This document shows positions 8,502-16,026 of a DNA stretch of 64,000 bases, in pieces. Positions within the stretch are counted from its first letter, which is position 1. Every line of letters begins with the position of its first letter. Location: contig JAEWCC010000036.1 of the NCBI GenBank assembly GCA_023390815.1, forward strand, positions 1-64,000, in the 5' to 3' direction. The notes below the pieces were generated by a model, which saw nothing but the letters and a program-made list of their open reading frames with translations, made no database searches and had not been told where the DNA came from. The DNA is from Bacillota bacterium. GTDB taxonomy: Bacteria > Bacillota > Clostridia > Christensenellales > SZUA-584. A program made the position numbers and the translations under genes.

Positions 8502-9815
8502 TTATAAAGAGGACAAGTTACCCAGCGGGAAGGGCGGCATGGACAGCGGTTTCACCGCGATCGACATCAGCAGCATCGGGTTGTCGTCCGCCGCGATGCG
8601 GTTGGAGCTGAAAGCGCCGCACAGGCGGCACCGGTGAATGATCGCCCATTCGCCGCCCTTACGCACCCAGACGCTGACCGGGTCCATGATCCCCTCGCAC
8701 AGCGAGGCGCGGTCGCCCGGCTTGTTATCCACATGGACGCTCGAGAGGCACTTGGGGCAATGGTTGCGGTGCTGACTCCCGGCGCCTTCCGGCACCACAA
8801 GCGTGCCGCAAACCTTACATGCAAAGCTTTCTGTACACGCCGAGTGCCGATAATCGACCTTGCCCTCACTCCGAACTGGTTCCACCAAGGCAGGCGCTTT
8901 ATCCGCTATCGCCTGATATGTGTCGTACCGCGCCCTTTGGATGCTGCCTGCCCGCAGTCCTTCAATAACCTCACATCCATCCTCATGGATGTGCGTGCAG
9001 TTGCCAAAACGGCACTTTTCCGCCAATACCGCGATTTCCGGGAACACTGCGCTGCGTTCCTCCTCCGTGACCGCATGCAGCGCAAAGCTCCGAAAGCCGG
9101 GCGTATCGATCAAACAGGTCTGGCCGGTGCCAACATGCATGACACTCGTATGCGTACTCGGCAGCTTTTCACGCGAGGCTTCAACTCCGCACAATTTGCC
9201 CAGGACCGCTTGAACCAGCGCCGTTTTGCCGCATGCCCTGTCGCCCGTGACCACCACGGTCTTTCCCCTGACCGCCTGAACCAATTCCTCGGTCACTTCC
9301 AAACACGATCCGACGAAGACCGCATCGGCACAGCCGCGATAAAGGTTTAGTTTATCTTTCAGCAAGGCTTTGGCTCTTTCGCCCGTGAGATCCCATCTGC
9401 TGACGAACAGCCCGACCTCCAACCCTGCGCGTCTGGCTGCAATGATCGCCGCTTCCAGATAACCCGCCTGATTGAGCAGATAGTCCGCGGTTACCATCGC
9501 GAGCAGGTAGTGCGCATTCGCGGCAACCAGTATCTCCTCTCCGGAGGAGCGCCGGTCTCCGCGATAGAGCGCGGTCTCCCTTGGCAGAATGCCCAACAGC
9601 CTGTACTGACCGCCGCCCGTCGAGCTTACCTCCACCCGGTCTCCGACCGCCAACGTGTTCCTGCCCGTTTGCAGCATGCCCGGTATCTGGCACGGAAACG
9701 TTTCATTCTCTATTAATATCTGGCACTGCTTGTTCGCGATCCCGGCGATAACCGCCTGAGATAAGTTCGCGTCAGCGTTGTTATTTTTATATTCTTTGTT
9801 ACGATTCTTTTTCAC
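8502..9815 (-). CDS. rsgA: RsgA-type circularly permuted GTPase fused to RNHCP zinc domain
   Basis: 437 residues against about 300 for RsgA, the GTPase that helps mature the 30S subunit. N-terminal OB-type part (to ~75), then the permuted GTPase: G1 GDRACGKT (191-198), G3 DTPG (237-240), and the zinc site CRFGNCTHIHEDGC (268-281). The expected G4 NKxD is SRWD (139-142), so base recognition may be altered. Residues ~322-437 form an RNHCP domain: CKVC (333-336), QHRNHCPKCLSSVH (348-361), CRLCG (396-400). The start is a GTG after AAGGGG. RNHCP function is not known to me beyond a likely zinc fold; the fusion suggests an RNA or ribosome link. A small RNA-like transcript lies just upstream. Confidence 0.85.
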   Translation of the reverse strand: MKKNRNKEYKNNNADANLSQAVIAGIANKQCQILIENETFPCQIPGMLQTGRNTLAVGDRVEVSSTGGGQYRLLGILPRETALYRGDRRSSGEEILVAANAHYLLAMVTADYLLNQAGYLEAAIIAARRAGLEVGLFVSRWDLTGERAKALLKDKLNLYRGCADAVFVGSCLEVTEELVQAVRGKTVVVTGDRACGKTALVQAVLGKLCGVEASREKLPSTHTSVMHVGTGQTCLIDTPGFRSFALHAVTEEERSAVFPEIAVLAEKCRFGNCTHIHEDGCEVIEGLRAGSIQRARYDTYQAIADKAPALVEPVRSEGKVDYRHSACTESFACKVCGTLVVPEGAGSQHRNHCPKCLSSVHVDNKPGDRASLCEGIMDPVSVWVRKGGEWAIIHRCRLCGAFSSNRIAADDNPMLLMSIAVKPLSMPPFPLGNLSSL

Positions 9816-9884
9816 GTCGGTTTACCCCTTAAGTTTCAATACGTTTGTTTCAAGCTGTGTTCAGAGTACCGTCTGCAAACGCAC

Positions 9885-10071
9885 AAAAAAACCGCACGGC
9901 TGTAATACGCCTGCGGTCAGGGAACCTACTATAATGGACAAGCTCGGGTGAGCTTACAAGAAAAAGTCCGGTTTCCTCAGAGGCTGTATGCCGACAGTAC
10001 TCGATATGCAATTACCGTATTAACGAATAGGGCCGACATCCATTCCATCCTCTCTGTTAGATATTTTTACC
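9885..10071 (-). ncRNA. Structured small RNA or leader, about 187 nt
   Basis: Bounded by a strong promoter (10078-10106) and an intrinsic terminator (CCGCA...TGCGG, loop, T7; 9885-9916). Inside, AAGCTC-accc-GAGCTT makes a perfect hairpin, and AATGGA near the 5' end can pair with TCCATT near the 3' end, closing the molecule. It lies between tagO and rsgA on the same strand, so it could be a free small RNA (6S-like in length) or an attenuating leader of rsgA, which starts 70 nt past the terminator. I do not recognise a known riboswitch consensus. Confidence 0.5.
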
Positions 10072-10077
10072 TGCATG

Positions 10078-10106
10078 ATATTATCACGGAAATATCCGCG
10101 TGTCAA
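10078..10106 (-). promoter_or_regulatory. Promoter of the small RNA
   Basis: TTGACA (10106-10101) with 17-bp spacer to TAATAT (10083-10078). It starts just 12 bp beyond the tagO stop, so the RNA has its own promoter. Confidence 0.65.
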
Positions 10107-10118
10107 TAGTTTACTTGC

Positions 10119-11216
10119 TTATTTAACCAGTGTAGCAGCTTGCTCCGCGCGCTCCATGGCGATCAGCTTATGCGCCTTTGCAACCGTATACAGGATCGCC
10201 GCGACCACGACGCATCCCATCAATACCCAGCCAGCCATCAGTACCCAGCCAATTGAATGGATGTAGCCGTAAAAGATCAGCACGCCGATGGAGGTGGAAA
10301 TCGCCTGAGCCAGCGCCAGAATCAGCACCACAACGCGCTGATTTTTGAACCTGCGGTTCAAAATATGGTGAAAGTGAAACTTGTCGGGCTTCATCACGGG
10401 GCGTTTCATGATAAGCCTGCGCAGCACCGCCATGGCCATATCAGCGAGAGGCACAAGAATCAAATAGATGAGAACGATAAATTCCTTGACCGTTTCCTGC
10501 GCCATGCTCATGATCGAGAATATCCCCAGCATAAAGCCGATGAACATGCTGCCCGCATCGCCCATAAACAGCTTGGCCGGGTTGAAGTTATACGGCAGGA
10601 AGCCGAGAATCGCGCCGGACAATGCGAGCGCGGTCGGCAGCGCGAGCTGCGTGCGCCCTTGCAGGTAGAATATCGCGGCAAACCCCAGCGCGGAAACCAG
10701 CGAAAGGGACCCCGCGAGACCGTCGAGTCCGTCGGCGAAATTGATCGCGTTGGTCACCGCGACGATCCACACCACAACGATCAGGGAGATGATGAGCACG
10801 ACGCCCAGGCTGCCCTGTATCAGCGCGGGCGGAAAATAGAACTGCAGGCATCCGACGAGCACGATCAGCGCGAGCACAAACAGTATGACCAGCCGCCTTC
10901 GGGCGGAGAGGTGCATGATATCGTCGATGAGGCCCATCGCCGTCACGCCCGTAATCCCCACGGCAAATGCGATGACGATGCTCATGGTGAGCCCTTTCAC
11001 GAACACCAGAATAAAAACCAGCGCTGCCAACAAAGTCGCGATATAGATCGCCACACCGCCCATCAGCGGCATCGGCTTTGTATGCGCTTTGCGCTCGCTG
11101 GGCATGTCCAAAACCTTCAGCTTCTTCGACAAGCCGATCATCAGCGGTGTAAGTCCCAATGCAAGTGCGCAAGCAATTGCGGCACTGATCAGGTAATCTA
11201 TATTATCCAAGTCCAA
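10119..11216 (-). CDS. tagO: TagO/WecA-type undecaprenyl-phosphate sugar-1-phosphate transferase
   Basis: Integral membrane enzyme of the MraY/WecA family that moves an N-acetylhexosamine-1-phosphate onto undecaprenyl phosphate, starting teichoic acid or other cell-wall polymers. 365 residues with about ten hydrophobic segments. Conserved sites: SERKAHTKPMPLMGG near residues 39-53, GLIDDIMHLS (metal-binding Asp pair), NAINFADGLDGLAG, KLFMGDAGSMFIG, and KPDKFHFHHIL, the His motif of the WecA/TagO branch rather than MraY. No other wall genes adjoin it. A short decayed copy of its 3' end lies at 8386-8448. The sugar specificity cannot be told. Confidence 0.88.
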   Translation of the reverse strand: MDLDNIDYLISAAIACALALGLTPLMIGLSKKLKVLDMPSERKAHTKPMPLMGGVAIYIATLLAALVFILVFVKGLTMSIVIAFAVGITGVTAMGLIDDIMHLSARRRLVILFVLALIVLVGCLQFYFPPALIQGSLGVVLIISLIVVVWIVAVTNAINFADGLDGLAGSLSLVSALGFAAIFYLQGRTQLALPTALALSGAILGFLPYNFNPAKLFMGDAGSMFIGFMLGIFSIMSMAQETVKEFIVLIYLILVPLADMAMAVLRRLIMKRPVMKPDKFHFHHILNRRFKNQRVVVLILALAQAISTSIGVLIFYGYIHSIGWVLMAGWVLMGCVVVAAILYTVAKAHKLIAMERAEQAATLVK

Positions 11217-11277
11217 TACCTCTGCTTAAAGCCGTCAAAACCGACCCCTCTCTGCCTATTCCGGGTTCGCTGCTACT

Positions 11278-12561
11278 TCACTCCATACGGCACGGCGTGT
11301 AGGAGGGCAGCTTCTTTTCTATAAACGCGATTTTAAGCCGCGCAAAGCGCTGTAATCCGTTTTCTGTCGGCACATCCGGCCAGCCGTCGCCAATCAGCGG
11401 CATCGCATAGCGGATGAAGTCGTCCGTCACGTCGAGGCCGCTCGGCGCAATCCAGCCTTTGGGCAGGTAACGCACGGAGTTGGCCACCACGGGAAGCGGC
11501 ACCTTATCGAAGTACGCCTGGTAGGTGCTGCCGGGTCTGCGCAGTATCGTCGCCATGTAGCCCGTACCATCCGCCAGCCCGATCTCGACCGCTTTTTGGC
11601 CCACCGCATACGCTTCCTCAATGTCCACTTTGGAGGCGTATATCGATGCGTCGCGCTGCATCACCCCCACCTGCTGGCAGGTTGCCTGTCCGCGCGCTTT
11701 CAGACCGTGACGGTTTAAGTAGTTTGTCACCTGCTGCACCGCGGTGCTCTCGCTGGCGCCGTATTCGATATGCCCAAAGCCGTCGTGCCGCGCGCCCAGC
11801 TCGCCCGCGTCGTAGCCTTCGTTGATAATCAGGATGCAGCGTCCATCGCGTTTGAGCTGTTCGTTGACGTTGTCCGCCAACTCCTCGATGGTTTTCTTTG
11901 TCTCCGCGAAATACATCTGCATCGGCATGCGCCGCTCCGGATCGCCCAGACGTGCGGCGGCGGTAATCCAGCCCGAGGTGCGGCCCATGCACTGGTGTAC
12001 GGAAACGCATTCCGATACGCCCATGCCGCGATTCTCTTCCTCAATATTCTGTATATTCATCGCCCAGTAACGCGCCGCGCTGCCATAGCCCGGCGTATGG
12101 TCGATGATGGTAAACGCCTCATCGCCCACATCGTTATCGATCGTCTTGGGCACACCCGTCACGACGAGTTCATATCCTTCGGATGCGGCGAGTTTGGACA
12201 CCTTGTCTGCCGTGTCCATGGAGTCGTTGCCGCCGATATAGAAGAAATAGCCGATATCATGCGCGCGCAGCACATCGACGATGCGCTGGAAATCCGCTTC
12301 CTGCCCCTCTTTAAGCTTATAGCGGCACGTGCCGATGGAACCCGCGCAGGGCGTATGTTTAAGCCGTTTGAGCTCCGCCTCGTCCTGCCCGCCCATGTCG
12401 ATGAGTTCTTCGAGCAGAACCCCCTCGATGCCATGCCATGCGGCATACACGTTGCCGATGCGGTCGGGATACTGGCGGCACGCCTCGACCACGCCCAGCA
12501 GCGATGCATTGATGACGGGAGACGGCCCTCCCGACTGTGCAACCAGCGCGTTTCTCTTCAT
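11278..12561 (-). CDS. 6-phosphofructokinase, PPi-type
   Basis: Phosphorylates fructose 6-phosphate in glycolysis. The 427-residue protein has AQSGGPSPVINASL at the N-terminus, GGNDSMDTADKVS and PKTIDNDVGDEAFT. An Asp following GGN and the lysine of PKTIDND mark PPi-dependent enzymes, which use pyrophosphate and work reversibly, as opposed to ATP-PFK (GGDGS, GTIDND). RGMGVSECVSVHQCMGRTSGW is the family MGR region. Start at 12561: GGAGGGG lies just before it, and the longer reading upstream overlaps the promoter. Confidence is high for family, moderate for PPi use. Confidence 0.88.
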   Translation of the reverse strand: MKRNALVAQSGGPSPVINASLLGVVEACRQYPDRIGNVYAAWHGIEGVLLEELIDMGGQDEAELKRLKHTPCAGSIGTCRYKLKEGQEADFQRIVDVLRAHDIGYFFYIGGNDSMDTADKVSKLAASEGYELVVTGVPKTIDNDVGDEAFTIIDHTPGYGSAARYWAMNIQNIEEENRGMGVSECVSVHQCMGRTSGWITAAARLGDPERRMPMQMYFAETKKTIEELADNVNEQLKRDGRCILIINEGYDAGELGARHDGFGHIEYGASESTAVQQVTNYLNRHGLKARGQATCQQVGVMQRDASIYASKVDIEEAYAVGQKAVEIGLADGTGYMATILRRPGSTYQAYFDKVPLPVVANSVRYLPKGWIAPSGLDVTDDFIRYAMPLIGDGWPDVPTENGLQRFARLKIAFIEKKLPSYTPCRME

Positions 12562-12612
12562 ATGCCCCTCCGTACTGATGTCGTAACTTCCGCTCTGCGG
12601 CAGACCGGGATT

Positions 12613-12642
12613 ATTATACCACGTTCTGGACGGACGGAACAA
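12613..12642 (-). promoter_or_regulatory. Promoter of phosphofructokinase gene
   Basis: TTGTTC, 18-bp spacer, TATAAT with a TGG extension just before it (extended -10). The gene starts about 50 bp downstream. Confidence 0.6.
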
Positions 12643-12832
12643 TTAGATTGGATTAAGAATTTGGTTTTTTCAAAGAAATAGTCGATTGATGAAATAGAAA
12701 AAGCGGCGATATGCAGCTTATGGCTGCTGACAAAGCAGTTTTTGTCATTGCGATGTATAAGCGTAACCATCAAGGTGTCATACTGAGGAGCGATAGCGAT
12801 ACCCATTCTGGGCACAAGCGAAACATCTTATG

Positions 12833-12928
12833 AAAGATCCTTCCTCACTCCGCTCGTCAGGATGACACCCGGGGCCTTTTTCGTTTATTGTGACGCAGCC
12901 GCGCGTGACGATTCCGAGGATGCAACGC
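12833..12928. repeat. Dispersed repeat (AAAGATCCTTCCTC type), copy 2
   Basis: Same block order as 125-217: AAAGATCCTTCCTC, CAGGATGACA, TTTTTCGTTTATTGTGAC, GATTCCGAGG. It sits in the gene-free stretch upstream of the phosphofructokinase gene. Confidence 0.55.
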
Positions 12929-13172
12929 ACCCAATACCATATTGGGTACGAGCGGACCTGTGAGTATAAAGTCACTTAAAATGCTTCGCTTTTAACTCAT
13001 GACATAACGGGTTTCCAGCAGTCTGAGCGGCGGGATGCCGCTTATGTCTTATGATCCTACAGTGTCTGTGTCGTTGGAAGAAAAGCCTGCTCAACCGCTC
13101 CTGCCTTTCACCCCTGGCCATTTGCGTAAAGACTCGATCTGCCGAGCGTCACCCGCAAAGTCCTAGCCAATG
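12929..13172. other. Gene-free stretch
   Basis: No gene with a credible start or family resemblance is visible here. The sequence is mixed in composition and lies past the stop of the MBL-fold gene. I see no clear terminator hairpin. Confidence 0.4.
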
Positions 13173-13790
13173 TTAAAAGCCCGCTTCGTCGCGCCGTACC
13201 GGACGCCCGTGTGCCGGGCAGACCCACGCAAACGGCAAAGCCTTGATCTCCTCGGCTGATTTCTTGAGCATCGCGTCGTCCCAGTTCCATGCCGCGGGAT
13301 AGGGAATCAGCCTGCCCTTCTTGTTTTCGAGCAAATCGCCTGCGAACAGTGTATCCTCCCAGAGAAAGCAGACATGCCCCGGCGTATGCCCTGGCGTGGG
13401 GATTACCCGTATGCCGCATACCTCGCCGCTTTCGGGCAGCGGCTGCAAGGTGTCCGGCGTGTGCAGACGCGACAACTTGCTGATATATTTCTTAAAGCTG
13501 TGCCGCTCCTTCTCTCCCGTGATATACGGGATATCCGTCGCCGACGCGTATACCGCCGCGCCAGTCAGCTGCTGCAGCCGCGCCGCGTTGCCGACATGGT
13601 CCACGTCGTGGTGCGTAGTCAGGATGTACCGTATCTCTTCCGGCTTGCACAGCGCGCCGATATCGCGTATGATGCCCTTTCCCGCAAACCCCATGCCCGT
13701 GTCAATAAGCACCGGCTCCGGCGTAAACACGAGGTATACATGGCTGCTGAAGGTACTGTCCAGCATATAAACGCTTTCTGTAATCTTCAT
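13173..13790 (-). CDS. MBL-fold metallohydrolase
   Basis: 205-residue metallo-beta-lactamase-fold hydrolase. Metal ligands: THHDVDHVG near residues 59-67 (HxHxDH-like with the first position as His-His-Asp-Val-Asp-His), PTPGHTPGHVCF near 131, AGDLL near 150, and CPAHGRP near 190. This set is that of glyoxalase II/lactonase-like proteins; the substrate is unknown. It is third in an operon after the PadR regulator and a flavoprotein, its ATG 4 nt past the flavoprotein stop. Regulation is presumably by PadR at 15087-15131. That pairing suggests handling of a toxic or reactive small molecule. Confidence 0.85.
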   Translation of the reverse strand: MKITESVYMLDSTFSSHVYLVFTPEPVLIDTGMGFAGKGIIRDIGALCKPEEIRYILTTHHDVDHVGNAARLQQLTGAAVYASATDIPYITGEKERHSFKKYISKLSRLHTPDTLQPLPESGEVCGIRVIPTPGHTPGHVCFLWEDTLFAGDLLENKKGRLIPYPAAWNWDDAMLKKSAEEIKALPFAWVCPAHGRPVRRDEAGF

Positions 13791-13794
13791 GGCA

Positions 13795-14517
13795 TTACCT
13801 CGTTTCCGGTATGAGCCCGCGTTTCAACAGGCTTTGATATACGCCCCGTGTGGCGTCTTCGCGGCCTTCGAGGATAAAGCGCAGGAACGTCGGCCTCACG
13901 AACAACCGGGTGACGAGCTTTGTTGCGGCATTGCGCAGCGGATGATGCGTGCCGCGCGCGATATCGCTTACCAGCTTTGCGCCCAGCTTCTCCGCCTGAA
14001 CCGTTACCGCCCGGATTTCCTCCTGCGCCGTCTTCCGGCTGAAGCCCGCGCCCAGTGTGCCCGAAACCTCGCCTGCGAGGAACACGCCGTTCGCCGTCAA
14101 AGCAGTCATACTTTTTGCCGTTTTGCGCGCTGCGCCTGCCGACCCCGCGGTGGAGATGGCCGCAATGTGTTTGCCGCCGAGCCTTGAGGTCATCACCTCA
14201 AACAGACCCAGCCGGTCGAACAGGTTCTTCATCGCTGCGTTGCAGCTGCCGCAGTAGGTGGGCGAAGCGAGGATGATACCGTCCGCTTCGTATAGCGTAT
14301 CGCGGATGCGCCGGAAATCATCGTTCAAGGGACACTCTCCGTTCTTCAGGCAAGAGAGGCAGCCCTTGCAGTATTCGAGACGGCAGTCGCAGAGATTCAC
14401 CTCCGTCACCTCAGCGCCTTGCTCCCGCGCGGCTTTGAGCGCCGCCCGCAGCAGCAACTCCGTGTTCCCGTCCGCCCTCGGGCTGGACAGGACGCCAACA
14501 ACCTTACTTGTTTTCAT
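13795..14517 (-). CDS. NADPH-dependent FMN reductase / iron-sulfur flavoprotein family
   Basis: 240 residues. N-terminal flavodoxin-like fold with GVLSSPRADGNTELLLRAAL (FMN phosphate loop) and ASPTYCGSCNAAMKNLFDRLG (isoalloxazine site). A compact Cys group CDCRLEYCKGCLSCLKNGEC (about 43-62) resembles the 4Fe-4S motif of iron-sulfur flavoproteins. The C-terminal 80 residues are helical and basic. It overlaps the padR end by 14 nt and is followed closely by the MBL gene. Likely a redox enzyme under PadR control; substrate unknown. Confidence 0.85.
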   Translation of the reverse strand: MKTSKVVGVLSSPRADGNTELLLRAALKAAREQGAEVTEVNLCDCRLEYCKGCLSCLKNGECPLNDDFRRIRDTLYEADGIILASPTYCGSCNAAMKNLFDRLGLFEVMTSRLGGKHIAAISTAGSAGAARKTAKSMTALTANGVFLAGEVSGTLGAGFSRKTAQEEIRAVTVQAEKLGAKLVSDIARGTHHPLRNAATKLVTRLFVRPTFLRFILEGREDATRGVYQSLLKRGLIPETR

Positions 14518-15070
14518 CGGGTCTGTTTCCTTTCAAAATTTCAATACATTCCATCGACCAGTCGATGGTAGTTTTCAAATTCATGGCCGCGCGACGCAGG
14601 ATCATCCGCCAGTATATTTCGTCCCCCGTCTGCGGCAGCTTGCGCAGGTACTCGTCAATCAACTGCGACAGCCGGTCGATCTCTTCGGCCTCCCGTTGTT
14701 TCTGCGCCGCCAGGCGCTCGAAATGTCCGATCAGCTCGTTATGGCTCAGGTTGGAACCAAAGAACAGCCGCAGCGAAAACTCGTCACGCTTCTCTTTGGA
14801 AAAAACCTCTGGGAAACTGGTAATCCACTCTTTAAAGGCGGCACGGCCTTCTGCCGTAACACTGTAAACCCGTTTATCGGGCCGGTCGGCTTGCGGCAGC
14901 GTGACGGAGGAAAGATACCCTCTGTTCTCCAGCGTGTTGAGTTCGCGGTAGATCTGGCTGATGCTCGCATACCAGAAATGGCTGACGGAATCGTCAAACA
15001 TTTTCTTCAGATCATAGCCGGTCATATCTCCATGGCTGAGCAGCCCCAGCAGGGCGTATTGCAACGACAT
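14504..15070 (-). CDS. PadR-family transcriptional regulator
   Basis: 188 residues: N-terminal winged helix (MSLQYALLGLLSHGDMTGYDL, then ISQIYRELNTLENRGYLS and the wing DRPDKRVYSVTAEG) and a C-terminal helical dimerisation domain (AVR/Vir_act_alpha_C type, about residues 95-185). PadR proteins repress detoxification or efflux genes and usually their own. Start at 15070: AAGGAGGAACACGTTT then ATG. It is the first gene of a three-gene minus-strand operon. The 39-bp palindrome overlapping its own promoter fits autoregulation. The ligand is not predictable. Confidence 0.9.
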   Translation of the reverse strand: MSLQYALLGLLSHGDMTGYDLKKMFDDSVSHFWYASISQIYRELNTLENRGYLSSVTLPQADRPDKRVYSVTAEGRAAFKEWITSFPEVFSKEKRDEFSLRLFFGSNLSHNELIGHFERLAAQKQREAEEIDRLSQLIDEYLRKLPQTGDEIYWRMILRRAAMNLKTTIDWSMECIEILKGNRPDENK

Positions 15071-15086
15071 AAACGTGTTCCTCCTT

Positions 15087-15131
15087 ATATTCCACAAGTG
15101 TAATATTATTATACCTGTAGAATATTGTCAA
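15087..15131 (-). promoter_or_regulatory. padR promoter with overlapping operator palindrome
   Basis: TTGACA (15131-15126), 17-bp spacer, TAATAT (15108-15103). From 15087 to 15125 the sequence forms an imperfect 39-bp palindrome with ATATTC.ACA arms, covering the spacer, -10 and start site, where a PadR dimer would block polymerase. Confidence 0.7.
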
Positions 15132-15230
15132 GCGGAATATAAAAAATATTAGTCACGGACCTTACCCGCTCCGTATCCAAACATTCCTTGATATGGTAGA
15201 ATATGATGAATAAAATAAGGAGGACGCATA

Positions 15231-15881
15231 ATGAGCCAACCTGGCTCACGAGGGGTCACAACACCTGTCCCAGCAGGCATCTTCACCGCCGCAGTCGCCG
15301 TTCTCATGCTCGTTTCATGCGGCAAAGCCCCTGCAGACGTAGCGCCGGTATTGTCATCGATGCCCCCGGCACTAACGTCTTCCCCTTTACGGGTAACAAC
15401 CGACGCAGCGGCGGGAGCCTCCGTACCGGCTACTCCACACCCCTCCGAAGCCGTTACCGAAGCCGAACCTTCCGTGAGCACAACGCCGGTATCCTCCGAA
15501 GAAGCGGGAACCACTGCGGATGCCTCCGTCACACCCTCTCTGTATATCCCACAGGTCACGTTTCATCCAATTGCCACGCCCTCCCCAACACTCTCCATAC
15601 CCTCCGTTTCCCCCCTCGCCATACCGGATAGCGGCTCTATTCTGGGTACCTGGGTGAACGGTTCAGAGTCCCTCACGTTTCTCCGTGATTATACGTACGA
15701 GTACCTTATGGTCACGGATGGCGAGGTGGTTTGGGATGTTTTTGGTACGTACTCCCACAACCGGGTAACCGGTAAATACGTCATGGACCTCATGGGCAAC
15801 CGATGGGTCCTCACGATCGATGGCGATACGCTAACCGCAGACAATGGCCATCATATATCCAATTTTCTGCGTCAGCAGTAG
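15231..15881 (+). CDS. Secreted lipoprotein, Ser/Thr/Pro-rich
   Basis: 216 residues. Residues 1-30 are a lipoprotein signal with the lipobox LVSC (Cys 30), so the protein is anchored outside the membrane. Residues ~35-135 form a flexible linker rich in Ser, Thr, Pro and Ala. A C-terminal domain of about 75 residues (SILGTWVNGSESLTFLRDY, GTYSHNRVTGKYVMD) is beta-rich and lipocalin-like in pattern. AAGGAGG lies 7 nt before ATG. It is divergent from the padR operon. Function unknown. Confidence 0.75.
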   Translation: MSQPGSRGVTTPVPAGIFTAAVAVLMLVSCGKAPADVAPVLSSMPPALTSSPLRVTTDAAAGASVPATPHPSEAVTEAEPSVSTTPVSSEEAGTTADASVTPSLYIPQVTFHPIATPSPTLSIPSVSPLAIPDSGSILGTWVNGSESLTFLRDYTYEYLMVTDGEVVWDVFGTYSHNRVTGKYVMDLMGNRWVLTIDGDTLTADNGHHISNFLRQQ

Positions 15882-15917
15882 CGCAAGTTTTCCGTTACGC
15901 CTGCTCCGCTCACATAA

Positions 15918-15952
15918 ACAAAAAACCGCCCCGCTGCAAGCAGCAAGGCGGC
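15918..15952 (-). terminator. Terminator after the diguanylate cyclase gene
   Basis: CCGCC..GCTGC-aag-GCAGC..GGCGG hairpin followed on the minus strand by TTTTTTGTTT. On the plus strand it would also slow readthrough from the lipoprotein gene. Confidence 0.7.
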
Positions 15953-16026
15953 ATTACCGATACGATTTCTTCGCAAGGTGCAGCAGAGGTTCACCTCTTT
16001 CAAACGATCTCTCCGCTATCAGGCTT

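Noticed and set aside
9885..10071. Assignment as 6S RNA
   Set aside because: Length and a closing pairing fit, but I could not match the conserved central bubble; kept as unassigned small RNA.
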